This document shows, piece by piece, positions 21,242-36,072 of a stretch of 64,000 nt of DNA; the first letter of the stretch is position 1; every line of letters begins with the position of its first letter. Below the pieces are notes generated by a model that saw only the letters and a program-made list of their open reading frames with translations, was not told the origin of the DNA and ran no database searches. This DNA is from Hybos culiciformis (Eukaryota > Arthropoda > Insecta > Diptera > Hybotidae). The translations under genes were made by a program, and so were the position numbers. The stretch spans positions 125,225,812 to 125,289,811 of the forward strand of contig OZ023273.1 in NCBI GenBank assembly GCA_964007475.1. Reading direction: 5' to 3'.

Positions 21242-24200
21242 CTGTAAAGAAATAAGTATGCATTACGTATATAAAATAAGTTTTCATCATTGTCGAAATC
21301 TATGCAAAGTTATTAAAAAATTTAAATTTCAATCAATGCAACGATTTAATAATTTTTTTGAATTTTAATTTTTTTGCATTTATTCTATCTGGGTTAAACT
21401 AGATTTCAAGCAATGATAGTAGGACACATATTGCATTAATCTTTAGAATTCGATAATCAAAAAAACGACACTAAGAATGTGTTATAGAAAATCTATAAAC
21501 TTGAAATTAATAAATAAGTTATTTTTTAATTAAATAATAGTAGCTCAGGAACTATTAAAATTTGTGAGTACTAATAAAATAAGTCTTTTGATTACATATT
21601 TATGGAAAATTGTTTTTCCATTATAAAATAATTGGTACATAATTAATGAGAAATTCATTGCCTTGACCTAAATGGGTTAAAAAAAAAAAAGAAATCAAAA
21701 CAAATAAAATAGACACAGAATGATAAGCAACTTAGTTTATCCACACTTACATATTTCCCTAATCAAGTTTGTATTATATTGTAATATTTTGGAAGGCGGA
21801 AAATGGATAAGGTTTTTTTTTCGATTTCTGAATATATATTTATGGCTAATGGGAACCGGAAATTTAAAAATCCGAAATTTATTTTGAGAATATTCTTGTT
21901 AAGATAATTTGGATATTCAAACATTTTTTTGATAGTCTCCTCAAAAATACGAACACATGTACATTCTTATTTCAGGAAAAATTATTAATTTTATCTCTGT
22001 TTAATTTTTGCGAATTTTGAGTTAAATTCAAATTAAGAGTTACAAGTTCGAAGAATGTTTTTTATTTTTAATTAAAACGAGAAAATGATTCAAAATTAGA
22101 AAATTTTATTTAAAAGGAAAAATCAATAATAAATTTTTTTTAATGCAATTATGATTTTTATTCTATATTTTTACTGATTGAGACTAAAAGAATTGAAAAT
22201 TTTGAAATGTTGTCATTAAAAGAAATGCCAAAAATATGCTTAATTCATCAGTACTGTTTCTACGATAGTTAGTTTTGGTTTATGATAAAAAAAAATATTT
22301 ATGTAACACTCTTATTGAATTTAATTTACAAAATTCTTTTAATTTATTTTTTTAATTAAATAATGAGTTTTTTTTTAAATAAATTCCTTTGATATAATAA
22401 TTCAAGTATTTTAGAATATTAACACAATATGACTTCAGTTTGTGTTGTCAAAATTATCCTTATTCATAAGACCCTTTTTTTTCCTTATGAAGTTATATGT
22501 AAAAAAAAAAATTAATTTTGAAAACAATTTTCACTTATTTTTTTTTGCACTATTATATCTATTATCAAAAACAGTCCTTTTTTCAAAATTTAATAATTTT
22601 TTTAACTTGTTTTCATTAATTATTTTTAATCCGTGTTTTAATTTTTTTTTTTTTAATTTTATTTTATTTTTAATAATTATAGTAAATTAAAGTATTGCAA
22701 ATTTCACGATCCTTACCAGCAATTTCATCTCTAAGTAGATTAAGAAATTACTTAAAATTAAAAGAAAAAGTTTTTTATTTAATTAAAACTTTTTTTTTTT
22801 GATATTTTTGTTCTGAAAAACAAAAATTAAAAAAAAAATATTTTATTTTTATTTATTTTTAAATGTTTGAACTGTTGAAGTCTAAACTAGTTAATGATAA
22901 ATTTAAAAAAATTTTAACCATTTATATAGTTTAATTTGAGAATTATTGAAAAAGAAAAACATGAAAATAAGATTAAGTAAAAATAAAATTCAACATAGTG
23001 AATAATTTTCTTTAATATTTTTTTTTTTTTTTTTTTTGAGAAATATATATTGAAACACACAAAAATGTTGTGGGGTAAAATTAAATGAAAATTTGTTTTT
23101 GATTTTAATGTAGCTTTATTGTAAGGCCGATCTGTTCGTTATTTGACTTTTGTATGATATACAATTCATAGTGAAGAAATATAATAATAGCATCAAATCT
23201 GATTTACTTTCAGTATAAGAATATAATATAAAAATTAGATTTTCTTATGTACATTTCAAGAATTGGTCAATGATAGGAGTAAATAAACCAAACTGATGAG
23301 ACCTCAATGAGAAGAAGAAAATTAGAATAATCCTTAAATACCTCAAAAATTAAAATTCAAAATAAGAAGCAGAAGAAAGAAAATTTGCTGTAATTTCATT
23401 ACTATAAGTAGAAAAACTAATATTTTTTATATCAATTTAAATGCAGTGGATATTTCTGCTGGATTGGTATTAATTGTCATTATTAAAATTAATTTTGTAT
23501 AAAGAATGAAGGAAAGCATGCAAGTCTCAACGTTTGTTATCTGTATTGGGGAACTTGTGCACGTGTATTCATTATGAACCTTATTTGAATTGTTCTAGTA
23601 GCATAAAATAAAAATAAAAATTTTGTCGACATTTATCCTTCATTAAATTATGTTTTAAATTGATCATTTGTCACAATGTACTATTTGAAATTGTTAAAAA
23701 TTATTTTAATTTTTTAAGTCAATAAGAAAAACATAATATGGAATTTAAAACATTTTTAATTACATTAAAATACGTAAACATTGAAAATACGTAAATGCAT
23801 AGTCTTAGCGAGAATTGGCTGCCTCTAAAACTATTCAATCAGCTGAATGATCCAAAATTATTTTCATGTTTATGAAGAAATTGTTAGAAATTTATATAAA
23901 ATGAAATAATTTTTATCACGAAATATTAGAAAAGTTAATTTCTCAAAGAATTATAATTATGGAAATAATATACGAATGTCTAGACTTTTTTTATAACTTA
24001 GAGGTATTTTTCTTCGAATTGAAATACAATTTATCACATTTTTTACGACACATTTTAGTTTTATATCTGCGAGGTCCACCATTTTAAACTACAAACCAAT
24101 AAGAGATCTTAAATAACAGTGTGTCGGCTCATAATGTCATAACTCATAATATTTAAATTCTTCCTAAACTTAGATAACTTCATAAAAATTGCTATTTAGT

Positions 24201-27200
24201 CAATATAATTTCAAATATACGATATGTATTTATTTATAATGTTCATTAACTAATCAACTTTAATTAGAATTTTAATGATCAAAATTAGTCTTTTTTAATT
24301 TTGAAAAAATAATAATAATACTTATCAAAGCTAGACATAGTATTACATAAATTTGCATAAATATATGTATATATTATATATTTAATATATATAATCGTAG
24401 TGATTAATTTTATTTCCACACATTATAATTATGTGACTTAAATCTACTAATTCGTTCGCGAAAAAAAGCTTATTATATTATTTTTCCTGAAATTTAAAAA
24501 TTATGTAACAGATTCATCTTGAGATTTTAAAAACGATATCATGATCACTTACCAAACCAGTTTTTGTTTAATAATATTATACTGAAATCAATTAATGAAT
24601 TTATGTATCAACGATAGTGAACATTTCGCATAAAATATCTTCAATACTCACAAAAAACACTAAACACATATTATAATAAACATAATATGCATAACATAAT
24701 AATCTCTTTAATTCAATTATAATAGTTTTTCCTTAAATTTTCCTTCAAATAAGGGCAGTTTCAAAGTCAATAAATTGAATGGCTTGCTTAAAATAAAAAC
24801 TGATATTGAGAAAATTGATTTTATCTTTAAGGCAATCCAGTATAATTAAAAATGAAAATAATAAATTGAATTTTCCGTGAAATAATAATAATTTATTCAA
24901 CGTTAAAAATAGTGGTTTACAAATACAAATTTTTTTCCTTAACAAAAATTCGAAGGTTTCGAACCAAATCGTTTCACGTTATTTATGTTTGTCTGAGGAC
25001 TTATCATCGATTTTCCAACAAAAATTTAAATATAATTGTAGTAATTTTCTAAACCAATTAACAGAAAATAATATTATAGAGTTTTAGTTCGGTATTATAG
25101 AAAAATCCGTTTTCGAATTGAATTGATAATTGGCACAAGAAAGATTCACGACAAAATTGATTAAGGCTAAAATTCATATTAGCTGTGTGGTATAATTTAA
25201 TTAGCTTTAAAGCATTTTTTTTTTTAATTTCTTCAAACATACATCATCATTGCATTCAATGCACCTAACTAGCTTTTGCAAGAAAATCTAGTTTTGATTA
25301 AGAAATTTATATGAATTATTACGGTGGTTAATATCAGTGTTATACAAGTAAATATTTAACTACTTCACCAAAATTTAAATATTACTATATATGCATTAAA
25401 ACATTTTTTTTATATGAATCTAATATTATGCAATTCTGTATAAAACCATCGTTCACCTGTCTAAGCTCTTAACTAATGGTCGCATATTTACATTTAAATT
25501 TTACTTTCATTTTTCCGGCTTATAAAATAATAAAAAAAAAAGGATCAACCGGTTAGCTAAATTTAAATAACATTATATATTATTGTTAGAAAACATGTTT
25601 ATCAAAGAAAAGTGAAATTTGATTAAAATCAAACATTTCTTCCCAGATCGTATTAAAAAAAAAAACATTAAAAAAATTTGCTATAGATAATTTCCTTAAG
25701 GCTTTGTTTAACAAAACTATCTTATACCAAATGATTTTAATAAATAACAATAATAAAATGTTTATAAAAATATATAAAAAAAAATGTTTAAAGCACATAA
25801 TTTTTTTTTTATATAATTAATTATATTTCTGGTTGCTTTTGGTAGGTTAGTAGGTAGATATAAAATTCATTACAATTACATTTATGATTTTATTGTATAG
25901 ATACATATAAATACAAAATGTACATATTATGTATAATAAATATGAAATGCAATTTAATCTAAATGATAATGGACATTACTGTTGCTACACTTATGGCTAT
26001 ATATTTGAAAGTAGCACAAGACAGTCGATAAGAGTAATTTAATGCAGCATAACGAAAATTAAACAACAAAAAATAAAACAGTAAAAAAAAAATGTATGCA
26101 ATAAAATTAAAATTAAAAGTTAATAATAATAAAAAAAATAATATGTACTTTTATATATATAAATATATATATATATACATGCATAGCATATGTTTAATGA
26201 TATAATATATAGAAATATTTATTTCCAATGCTATATTGCTTCCTTATTTTTTTTCTTATGAAATTGATTTGATTTCATTTAAATATATAATTTTATTTTT
26301 GGGGTGATCGGATTTATTGTTTTCTTAAAATTTTTGGGCTTAAAAAATCAAAAATTTACTTACTTAGCTTAGACAAAAAAAGAGTATAAGTGAACAGTAA
26401 AGATTTTATAAAAAAATTTTCTAGCATTATCCTTTTTATTGTACTTGCCACTACATAGAAATTAAATCATATTCAACAATTATTGTAATTTGACTGAGCT
26501 GAGAGAATTTGATTTACTATATTACATAGCAATTATGAAAATTTATAAAATTTTTGTTTGCTGATTTCTAAATAGGACACCAAAAAGCTGTGTTTGACAA
26601 TGTTGGGTTTTTCAAAAATTAATTAATGGCTTATTGTTATAGTTTATAGATCCATTATGTAAATTCAATTCATTATAGTATACACATAAAAAAGTGAAGT
26701 AGGTTCTTTTCATCAGATTTTTCTATAGATTGAATGTAAATCATATTAAACTATTTTTGAAGAGAACATTTTAATTTCATTTTGATACTTTGTTTATAGG
26801 AAGTACAAAAATACTTGTGTACCTACGAATTGATTGTACATATTTATAAAGCAGTTAAAAAATTTAGTAATTTATTATGTTTGACTCTGTTTTATAAATC
26901 TTGTTTTGTTACTTAAACTACCTGTTATAGTTAATATAATCATAAATTTTCTTTTACTTTAAATTTTCCAATGATAGATTTTTTTCTTTCAAAAAAATAT
27001 GCATATTATAACACAGTATAGTATATTATATTTTTTATATGTAGGTACACAAATAACTTAATATGATATTAAGTTCCTATTTTTTACTAGATGCTTATAT
27101 TAAACGTTTGTGTTGTATTGAATGTCAAAACACAATATAAAATAATATGCGTAGGTAAAAGGTTCATTTTTAAGTCATCTAAGGAATAAAGTTACATTGT

Positions 27201-30200
27201 CTGTACAAATGAGAAAAAATAGTTCAAAATGTTGACCAACACCACTATATTTTATTTATGTTCAGATACAAAATAGATAATTATGTTCAATAAGCACGAA
27301 AAAAGTAAAAAAAAAATATCTCAAAGTTTTGAAGAAGTTATCTGATAAATTATTTTATCACATGATGCACATAAATACTTTGTACTTTCGTTCATTTATG
27401 TATGAACATAAATTTGTACTTTGTTTCTATGTACAACACAAAAAAGGCATAGGAGTAATTTTCAGTTGTATGTATGAATGTTAAAACAACCACCTTCTAA
27501 TTACCGGGGTGGAAAATTATGTTGCAATTGTTACTTTGATTACTTTGATTTTATGCTGCTCTGTGCGTTATAATTAAAACCGGTAGTGCAATATAAAAAA
27601 ATAAATTCCAAAAAATGAATTGCATATGATTTATGAAGGAAAGCATATAAAGTGGGTTTGAAAAACATGTGGTCTACCTCAACTAGTTGTAATTCACAAA
27701 TATTTATAGATTGCTTGGATTATTTTTTGTATAAATAGTTTATGTTTTAAATTGTTGTATACAATGTTGTATGAAATACATGCGAACTAAGCCTGCATTT
27801 CCAAACATTTTAATGATTTGACTTTTGATTAAAATACCTGGTTTAGGTTTATGTTTGCTCAATATTAATGGCTTGACTTGAATCTAATTGAAAATGTTAT
27901 TGAGATATTCAGTTTGAAAAGTACTTTCAAGATTGCACAAATTTAATAAATATTTTATTTTTTACTTATTTTATTCTTATCATCAGATAACACTTTTTTA
28001 TTTATTTAATATTGCATACACTTCAGACTAATTTTGACAATATCTGTAATGAGATTATTGATAAGTATATCTTAAAATTCTACAAATCTACATCCACACC
28101 AGTTCGCAAACGATATCTCAAATAGTTAAGTCAAACAATGATGAAACCACATAAGACGAGAACCAAATAAATACATAATCCGTAAACGGTTTGTAGTTAG
28201 AATGACTAAATAATTTTTTTTTCAATTCCCTCAAATAAGTTAGGTATAAACAAATTAAAATTACATTATACAATATTTAAATAAATTTCATTAATTACAT
28301 AATTTTTTTTGAATAACTTATAATATTCAGCGATTTATTTTTTGATTATATTTGACATTCGTAAATTGAATTTTCATTATATCAACATGACGTTGTGCAA
28401 ATGGTACAGACTTGAAATTTTGGATTAAGTTGTTTGTCAGAGTGAACTTAAGTTATATAGTACATATATAATAAATTTAAGTTATAATTCGAAATTTTAA
28501 ATTTTATAACACAATAATCGATAGTTTATAATAATTTGATTTATGAATGAATGTATAGGTATATCGAATATGGATTAAATAGAATAGATATTCTTTTAAA
28601 CCACAATTTTGAAATAAATTCATAATTTTAAAGATCCTCTTAATTCAAAAAAACTTCATTTTGATACAAAAGAAATTGTTTTCCGTTTCCAACTGTTCCT
28701 TTCTCGAATATAACTTTACATAGTTTCTTAGTGACCCTTGGTCTCATTTAGTGAAAATTGTCTTAAATTTGTTTAATTCAAGATCCGTGTAAGCTAAATT
28801 AATGTTTAATTACAAAATGATAAATTTACCGTACTAAATTTATTGACGTCTTAATATTTGGATGACATTGTCTTCAGAAATATAGTTAAATTTAATATGT
28901 AAATTAATTTATTTTGAATTCTCAAAAGTTGGATTCACTCTAATTGGTCATTTTTTAATCAAACATTAAAATGTCTTTCAGTTAGAATAGTTTATGATAC
29001 AACTAGCATAAAAAATATTAAATTGAATTTTATAGTTTCGCCAATTAACATCTAAAAAAATTTTTAGAGACTAAAAAAATTCGAAGAAGACGACTTTATA
29101 CAAAAATGTTAATGAAGTTTTCCAAAATGAATGAAAACTCTATATGTGAATTACATATGCATATTATGTACTAGAGTTATTATTATTTTTTTTTTTAATT
29201 TAAAGCAATATTAAAAAAAAATGAAAATTGATTGGGTCATTAACCCTGATTGGTTCATTGTGCTTTTTTTTTTCATAAAAATATAAAATAATAATAAAAC
29301 TCGGTTAATCAAACATCTGCACAGCACAGTAGTCTGCAAATGATTTTAATGGTTACTTATAAAAGTTGCATAATATCGCTTTCAATATATGAAAAGTAGC
29401 ACGCGAAGCGTTTGAATTATAACGCATTTTCAGTGCATTGCAAGTTTAGCAAAATGTGAACAGACAAAGAAAACTGTTGTGTTAAGATTCACATTTTAAC
29501 ATTAATGTATTTTAAAAAGAGATTTCTTTTTATTAAAAAAAAATGTAAAAAACCCAATATCCTTTAAAAAATTAAGGAAAATAAAAAAATGTCTTGGAAG
29601 TTAATGTAAAAAATTATCTTTTACTATTGAATTAAATGTCATATCTAAATAATTATTGTCTAATTAAATACTAAGTAAAATGGTTCAATTCATGGGAAGT
29701 CTTCAAAACCCATACTTTTCTGCCTGTATTAAAAACAAAATTAAGTTAAGTGGTATACGAAATATTTCTTAAATAATTGAATGAAATGAATTGCAGTCGC
29801 TCACCCACAAAAATGAAAGCTTTATTAAAAAGTTTAATCTTAGTGTTAAAAAAAAAAATTCCCAACGACATTTACATAATTATTTTCAGTCATCATTATT
29901 ATTATAATTAATGTTTTCCCTCAATGAGTTAAGAAGATTTTTATTATTATTTCAAATAGAGTTATTATCACTTAAGTAATATATTGAAAATATTTCATAG
30001 TTAAACAAATAAAAAAGTAATAAACTATTCCATTGACATTCTAATGTCTGCATATTTTCGTAAACAATAAATGCTTACATTTATTTTATGTTTGAAATGC
30101 AAGTGCCTAATATGGTGCTCCAATAACCTAATGGTAAAATATGAATACAAAGATTTGATTTGTAGTTTGAAATTTCATACGTAGTATCGGTTATTATAAA

Positions 30201-33200
30201 TTTTAAGCATTATTGCCATTATTTATATTATTATGAATGTAATGTATTTTAATGATGCAATGTAATCAAAAATTTTAGTGTATTAAGTTATTACCTCAGA
30301 GCGGTAAAGCATAAATGTTCACTTTGCGAAAAATTGAAATAAATTTAATTATAAAACCTTTATGTATTTTTGTTTTTGTTAGAATAAAATTTTGCGATTA
30401 CATTTTCAAGCTCATTTATTGCAAAAATTACATATTAGATTATATAGTTGTATTATACACTGCTGGGTAATAATTGTTTTATTAAGAAACTTTATGGTGG
30501 TAGAAAGACAACGAAGTTTCCATTAATCTTATATTATTTTTTGTACAACACTTGATGTTTGAAAAAAATAAAATAAAAAATTATGCCTTATCAATGATTT
30601 TTAAATTTTTTTATGTTTAGTTTTTTGAACGAAAATTATATTTTAATGCATAAATCAATAGTATCGAGCGTAACCGATTGGATAAATGAAAAGATATCAT
30701 TTCAATTGACAATCATCATCAATCTTTATTTTTTTTACGTTATTTGATTTCTTTTTTCCTTTCTTACTGAAACAATCATTAGCAGAACATGTTTAATCTC
30801 AATATTGAACTACCTCTAATGGCATTTATTTATATCTAGTTTTAATAATTTATTATTATTGTTGGTATACAGGTTTTGTAAAGATTGAAAGTATCCTGTT
30901 TAGGGTTGATATGGTTAAGTATTACAAAATTTATTATAAATGGATTATTTTGATAAAATAGTCATAATTTGCTGATGGATTTGGACACTTAAAAACGTTG
31001 AAAATTAAAATAATGTTTTTAATATTTCACAATTAAAAGTAAATAATTAGATATATAGTTATTTATAATAACGGAAACTAAATATGTACTCTTTTTTAAG
31101 TTTATATAATATTCTATATCCTAGAAAAACTAAGTGCAACGGAAAAATCCTATAGAATCTTAAAACTTGAAGAGGGAGACAAAAAGTCTATTAGGAATCC
31201 AAGCAACTTTTTAATAGAAAATTAATAACATGACAACATTGTCCCTATAAATACATATGTACATTTTTTTCATTACTTATTGTGAAAAAAAAGATAAGTG
31301 AAAAGAGAAAAAATTATCAATGTATCAATACATCCATCAACTTTTGTACAACCCTTGTTACAATCACTTTCTTACAAAATTTTTTTTTAACTATGTCATC
31401 ATGTTGAAAAGAAAGAAAATTGGTTTCCGAAAATGATAAATTTCAAGGTTGTTATTTGAAACTGAATAATAATTACTATATACTTACTATTTCTATTACA
31501 ATAAAGATTAATTTTCTTACAAAAAAAAAAAAAAAATAATAAAGTGGTTAAATATCTTAACAATGAGCTTTTTATAGTTTAATGACCTAGTTATTTAAAA
31601 TAAGTGCAACTATATGTATACTTAATAAAATAATAAGTATTAAATATCAGCATTAAGTCTTTTATGATTAAGTAATATTTTTGCATTAAATAATTTGTGA
31701 AAAAAAAAATTAGGGTAATCTTTAATTGCAATCATTATTCTTAATCTACTAGATATTTTATTTAACAACCAATAGATTTTATAATTCATAAATGAGAACG
31801 AGCTATCGATCTAAAATTTTTTTTTTATTTGTTTCTAAAAGATCGCCCTTTATTAATTTACCAATCTTAATCGAAACCCAATTTCGACCCGTAGTTCGAA
31901 TTCTTGGACGCAATATGGGGTGAAGAGTTTTTGTTCGTTCAGCCGACACAATCTTTTTAAAGAAATTAATTTTCAGCCTCCAGTACGTATACTTGTACTC
32001 AACCATTTTTTTGATTCCTTTAATCGACAAATATCTATCCACAACCTTAATATGTTTAAGTTATAGAAATGCTATGACTGTATCAAATTTTGACTCTTGG
32101 CCAATTGAAAACTTCTTACTCCGGCCCCGGAAGCTTTAACACTTTAGCGTATGTAATAGTTTTTTTATAGTTATTTTATATCCAAGATAATTGTTTGTTA
32201 GAAAAATTATATTAATTAAATATAATAGTTTAAACTTATTTCAAAGTTACAAATTTCAAAACGTATTAATAAAGTATTTTTTCAATAAATTTAATTTTAT
32301 GATTTTTCCATTTTTTTCACATACAATTCATTTTTGACATTTTGTCATTTTTGTACATACAAATTAGAATATGTATTCAACTCCAGCCAGCCTAATTTTT
32401 GTGCATTCGTACGTGCTGTTTTTTAATGTTGCATTGAAAAAAAAATACGATTATTTTATTCGTAATTGAGGCTCTGTTTATTTTAATTTGGTTAAACATA
32501 TATAATAAAATAATTTTATATGCGTTTGCATACACTCTTATCGTTTTGGCACTCCTTATGTTAGGCAATTTAATTATGAGTTATGAGCTTGCTTTATTTT
32601 TTCAAGAAAATTTCAATTGAAATTTTAACATATTTTTAGGAAATAATTTTCGATGATAAAAGTAAATGAAATATTTTATTTTAAAAGAAAAGTTAAGAAT
32701 TAATTTCTGTATAACTATTTATCCAAGTCTTATGCTAAATAAAATATTTATTTTTTGCAATTTTTTCAAGGCCGATTATGTGGGTCATAAAAGAGCTTTT
32801 TTTTATAATATGTATAAAAAAAGATTATAAACAATAACTTTAAAAGTCAATAACCTTTTGTGTATTTATTTTTATTCTTTACTTACACTTTTTTAAAAAT
32901 GACTTTTACAAGCATTTGAAACTTAAAAGGAAGAGTTATTGTCAGTTTTTCGTATCAGAATTAATATATAATCAATTTTAAAAAATTATGAAACTTTTTG
33001 ATTTCTTAGAAACTAATATTTTTTTTCTTTCGCGACAATAGACCAATATTGATAAGACTACCTTAGTTTCTTGCTTATGAGAACTTAAATAATACAGAAT
33101 TTATGTAAATTGTTATTAGTACATTTAAATATTATTTTATAGAATTTATTATACGTATAATGAAATCGATTTTTGATTCTCTGTCTGTCAATTTGTTTTT

Positions 33201-35297
33201 TTTTTAATACTTCTTCAACTGCTTTCAAACACAACAGAACTTCTTCAAATTTCACAGAGACATGCATTCGGTTAAAAGACAATCCAAATTGGATAATTCT
33301 TTCTAAAGTTATAAGTAACTAGGTTACATTAGATCGACTATTTAGAAGACTGGAAGTATTTTTTGTGTTTGTGCGTGGTCAACTTTGGATAATTTTCTTA
33401 TAAATTAGTGAGCTTTTCCAAGTCCCATCACCATAATGAATAACGGTCATGGGCTTATAACTAGTAAAATAAGGTATAACAATATAGTATGCATTTTCTT
33501 TTTCTGAGCTCATAATAAAATTTTCATTATTTGTAGTGACGATTATAGTTTGAAATTATTTTATCAAATCATATTCCTGTTCCTATACCTAGTATTTCCC
33601 ACTTAAGAAATTAGGAAGGAAAATAATTTTCGCAATACAAATTGAACATTTATTCTATATTATTACATTTGAAGAAAGCGAGTAGCACAGGTTTATTTTT
33701 CCTGCTATCAAAATTTATGTAACATGTTTATAATGGACATTTATAAATATTACACTTTTCAAATGAAAAATTATCATTCATTGAATAAAATAGAGAAACA
33801 TTAGTGATACAAAAAAAATATAATATATGTTTATTTACAATATAACATATTTTACTGTTTAATTACATTTAAAATTTTAGTAGGAATTTCTGGTTATGTT
33901 ATGAAAAACAACGATGAGCAGCAATAGGTCTCATAATGTTTTTTAAATAGACTACAAGAAAAAAAAATTTACTAAATTAAAAAATACTTGTATCTTAAAA
34001 AACAAAGTAATTATTGTGTATTAATTTTTATTATCACCTTAAAAAAAAAAAAGTGAGAAGCAAGTAGTTTTACATAATTTTTTTTTTTTTAAGTTTATTT
34101 ATGTACAAATTAAATGATTTCTGACATAAAACAGCATGGGATTAAAGTTATTTAATCAACAATTATAATTTCTGAATTATAGACAGTAATTTATTCTCGA
34201 ATTAACTTTTCGAATGATAAAAAAATTTACTGCAGAATTTCTTTTCATTGTGTATTAAAAAAATAGGTCACACGAAATACAATATTTGCTAAATTTTAGA
34301 CGAAGAGGACTTTTTAGAGGAACCCCTTTATGTGTTGAATAAAAATTTTTTTCTAATTTTTAGAAATTTACTTTTAAATTTTTTTTTTATGGCACATCCC
34401 AGAAATTAAAAAATGATGCCATTTGATATAAAGTTAAATGAAGATAGTTTTAGCATTATGAATTTTACCTCTACGATGAAGGAAAGTGCTTTCAAACATC
34501 ATTTGTGAATTCTATCTGTCATCACAGTGGCAAAATTCAAATAGGTTCGCTGTGTTAAAAAAGATGAGAATGTAAAGACTTTTGGAAAATAATATTGTTT
34601 ATTTTATTCTATGTATCAAATGAAGCTAAATGGCAATCTTGATATTATTCAATGATTTAAATTAAATAATTTAATTCTGCATATACCTAACTTCAAAATT
34701 GTATGCATAATAAATATTTTTTGTTAATTTTTCTTTAATTTTTGGATTTGTAACTCTTAAATAAAAATAAATGTGCCTATATATAAAAATCTACAGTTAC
34801 CAAAATAATTTTTTTTTAATCATAAATTGACCTTTTAATTAATGTAGCCTTCTTGTGATTTTTAAATATAGGAATAAAAATGAAAACTCTTGTACAGAAA
34901 TTATATATTTTTTAAGTTTTTTTTTTTTTTATGAGATATTATATTATAAAACAAATAACAATTTTTTTTTTAATTTTAATTTTTTTTGTTTGTTTGAAAC
35001 TGTTATTAATAATTTTTTGTACTTTTTTTAATTATTATTTACCTTAATGCCCTTGTAAAATAATAATAAAGTTCAATATAAAATAAGAAAAAAAAACACT
35101 TCTTTTAATTACTTTCCGATTCAAGTTGGTTTCTTTTATTTCAAAAAATCAAACTTTTGAATTAATTAAATAGTTTTTGATATCAAAAATGAAATGAAAT
35201 TAAATGCTGACATAAAAATATATTGCGAGTAAACTAGGCCCTCTAGAATGTTTTAATGCATACTTACTTTGTCTACAATGTCAGAATTATTTGTTTC
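21242..35297. other. Long A/T-rich non-coding region
   Basis: About 14 kb with no gene I can support on either strand. Short frames have A/T-driven composition (Phe, Leu, Ile, Asn, Lys) and no family resemblance. The missing initiator exon of the repeat-protein gene at 19.9-21.2 kb probably lies here. AT microsatellites occur near 24,360-24,400 and 26,150-26,210. A degraded copy of the 9-kb tandem repeat is at 33,176-33,354. Confidence 0.5.
33176..33354. repeat. Degraded copy of the Helitron-like repeat
   Basis: A TCTCTGTCTGTC start (33178) and a 21-bp match, TCGACTATTTAGAAGACTGG plus A (33334-33354), recur from the repeat block at 8976-9900, where it appears in the last two units. The sequence between is too diverged to align by eye. 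Confidence 0.5.
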
Positions 35298-36072
35298 CAA
35301 AGCAATGTAAATACCTAGCAATGTACCTATGAAAATCAAATGTCAAAAACAATTTTGATAGGTACTTTAGTTTAATTTCAAAATATTTTTATAAGGGATC
35401 CTTGTAAAAGTATCATAATTTAAATTCAATTGAAGCATTGACGATTTATTATTTTGCTCTAAATTTGAATTGATTTAAATTAAAAGTTTGTATAAGAGGT
35501 TCCTTGGTTCCTATAAAAATAAGAAATGATATAAAATAATGTACACAATGTTTCAATTTTTCTCATATACAATTTATGTAATTCGTTTTAAAGTTCTAAT
35601 TTATTATAATTTCAGTCAACATTATAAATTAAAAAATTCGAACAAATGTAATATTTCAGTCTTGGGTTTTGTGTCACAACCCCTTACACAACATTTGCTT
35701 ACCATATTTTCTGCATGTTATATAAAAAATAAAAAAAATAATTTTAAAATTAAAAATATTTTCCTTTCAATACAGCAGTTTACTACTTAAATAATAAATA
35801 ATTCATGAATTATTTTTGATTCTGAATAAAATGAGAAAATTATCAATTTTTTTAATATGATTCTGCATTCTGAAATTGAAATTAGTTTCTTTAAAGCAAT
35901 AAATTTTAAAATAAAAGTTTCTTTTTAATACTACAAAATCAAGTTTCTTTGCATAAACCTCTATTTTTTTTTATATTTTTCATATATTTTACACAAAAAA
36001 AAATTTTGACAGGTACTTTATCACACATAAACATTTTTTTGAATAGCATTGCTAGGTATTTACATTGCTTTG
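35298..36072. mobile_element. hAT-like non-autonomous element, 775 bp
   Basis: A perfect 26-bp terminal inverted repeat starts CAAAGCAATGTAAATACC (35298-35323; inverse at 36047-36072) and is flanked by a perfect 8-bp duplication TTTGTTTC (35290-35297 and 36073-36080). The 8-bp duplication indicates the hAT superfamily. The interior is A/T-rich; the 83-residue frame at 35539-35790 has no recognisable transposase feature. A subterminal motif, TTTTGAYAGGTACTTTA, occurs near both ends in direct orientation (about 35,353 and 36,005). Confidence 0.88.

Noticed and set aside
21747..21780. Candidate initiator exon for the repeat-protein gene (donor GTAAGTG on the minus strand)
   Set aside because: No in-frame ATG precedes the donor; the initiator exon remains unplaced.
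31803..32042. Basic 79-residue minus-strand frame
   Set aside because: Less A/T-biased than its neighbours and possibly a decayed repeat, but no family could be recognised and no splice context was found.
35539..35790. 83-residue frame inside the hAT-like element
   Set aside because: A/T-driven composition, no transposase motif, no zinc-binding pattern.
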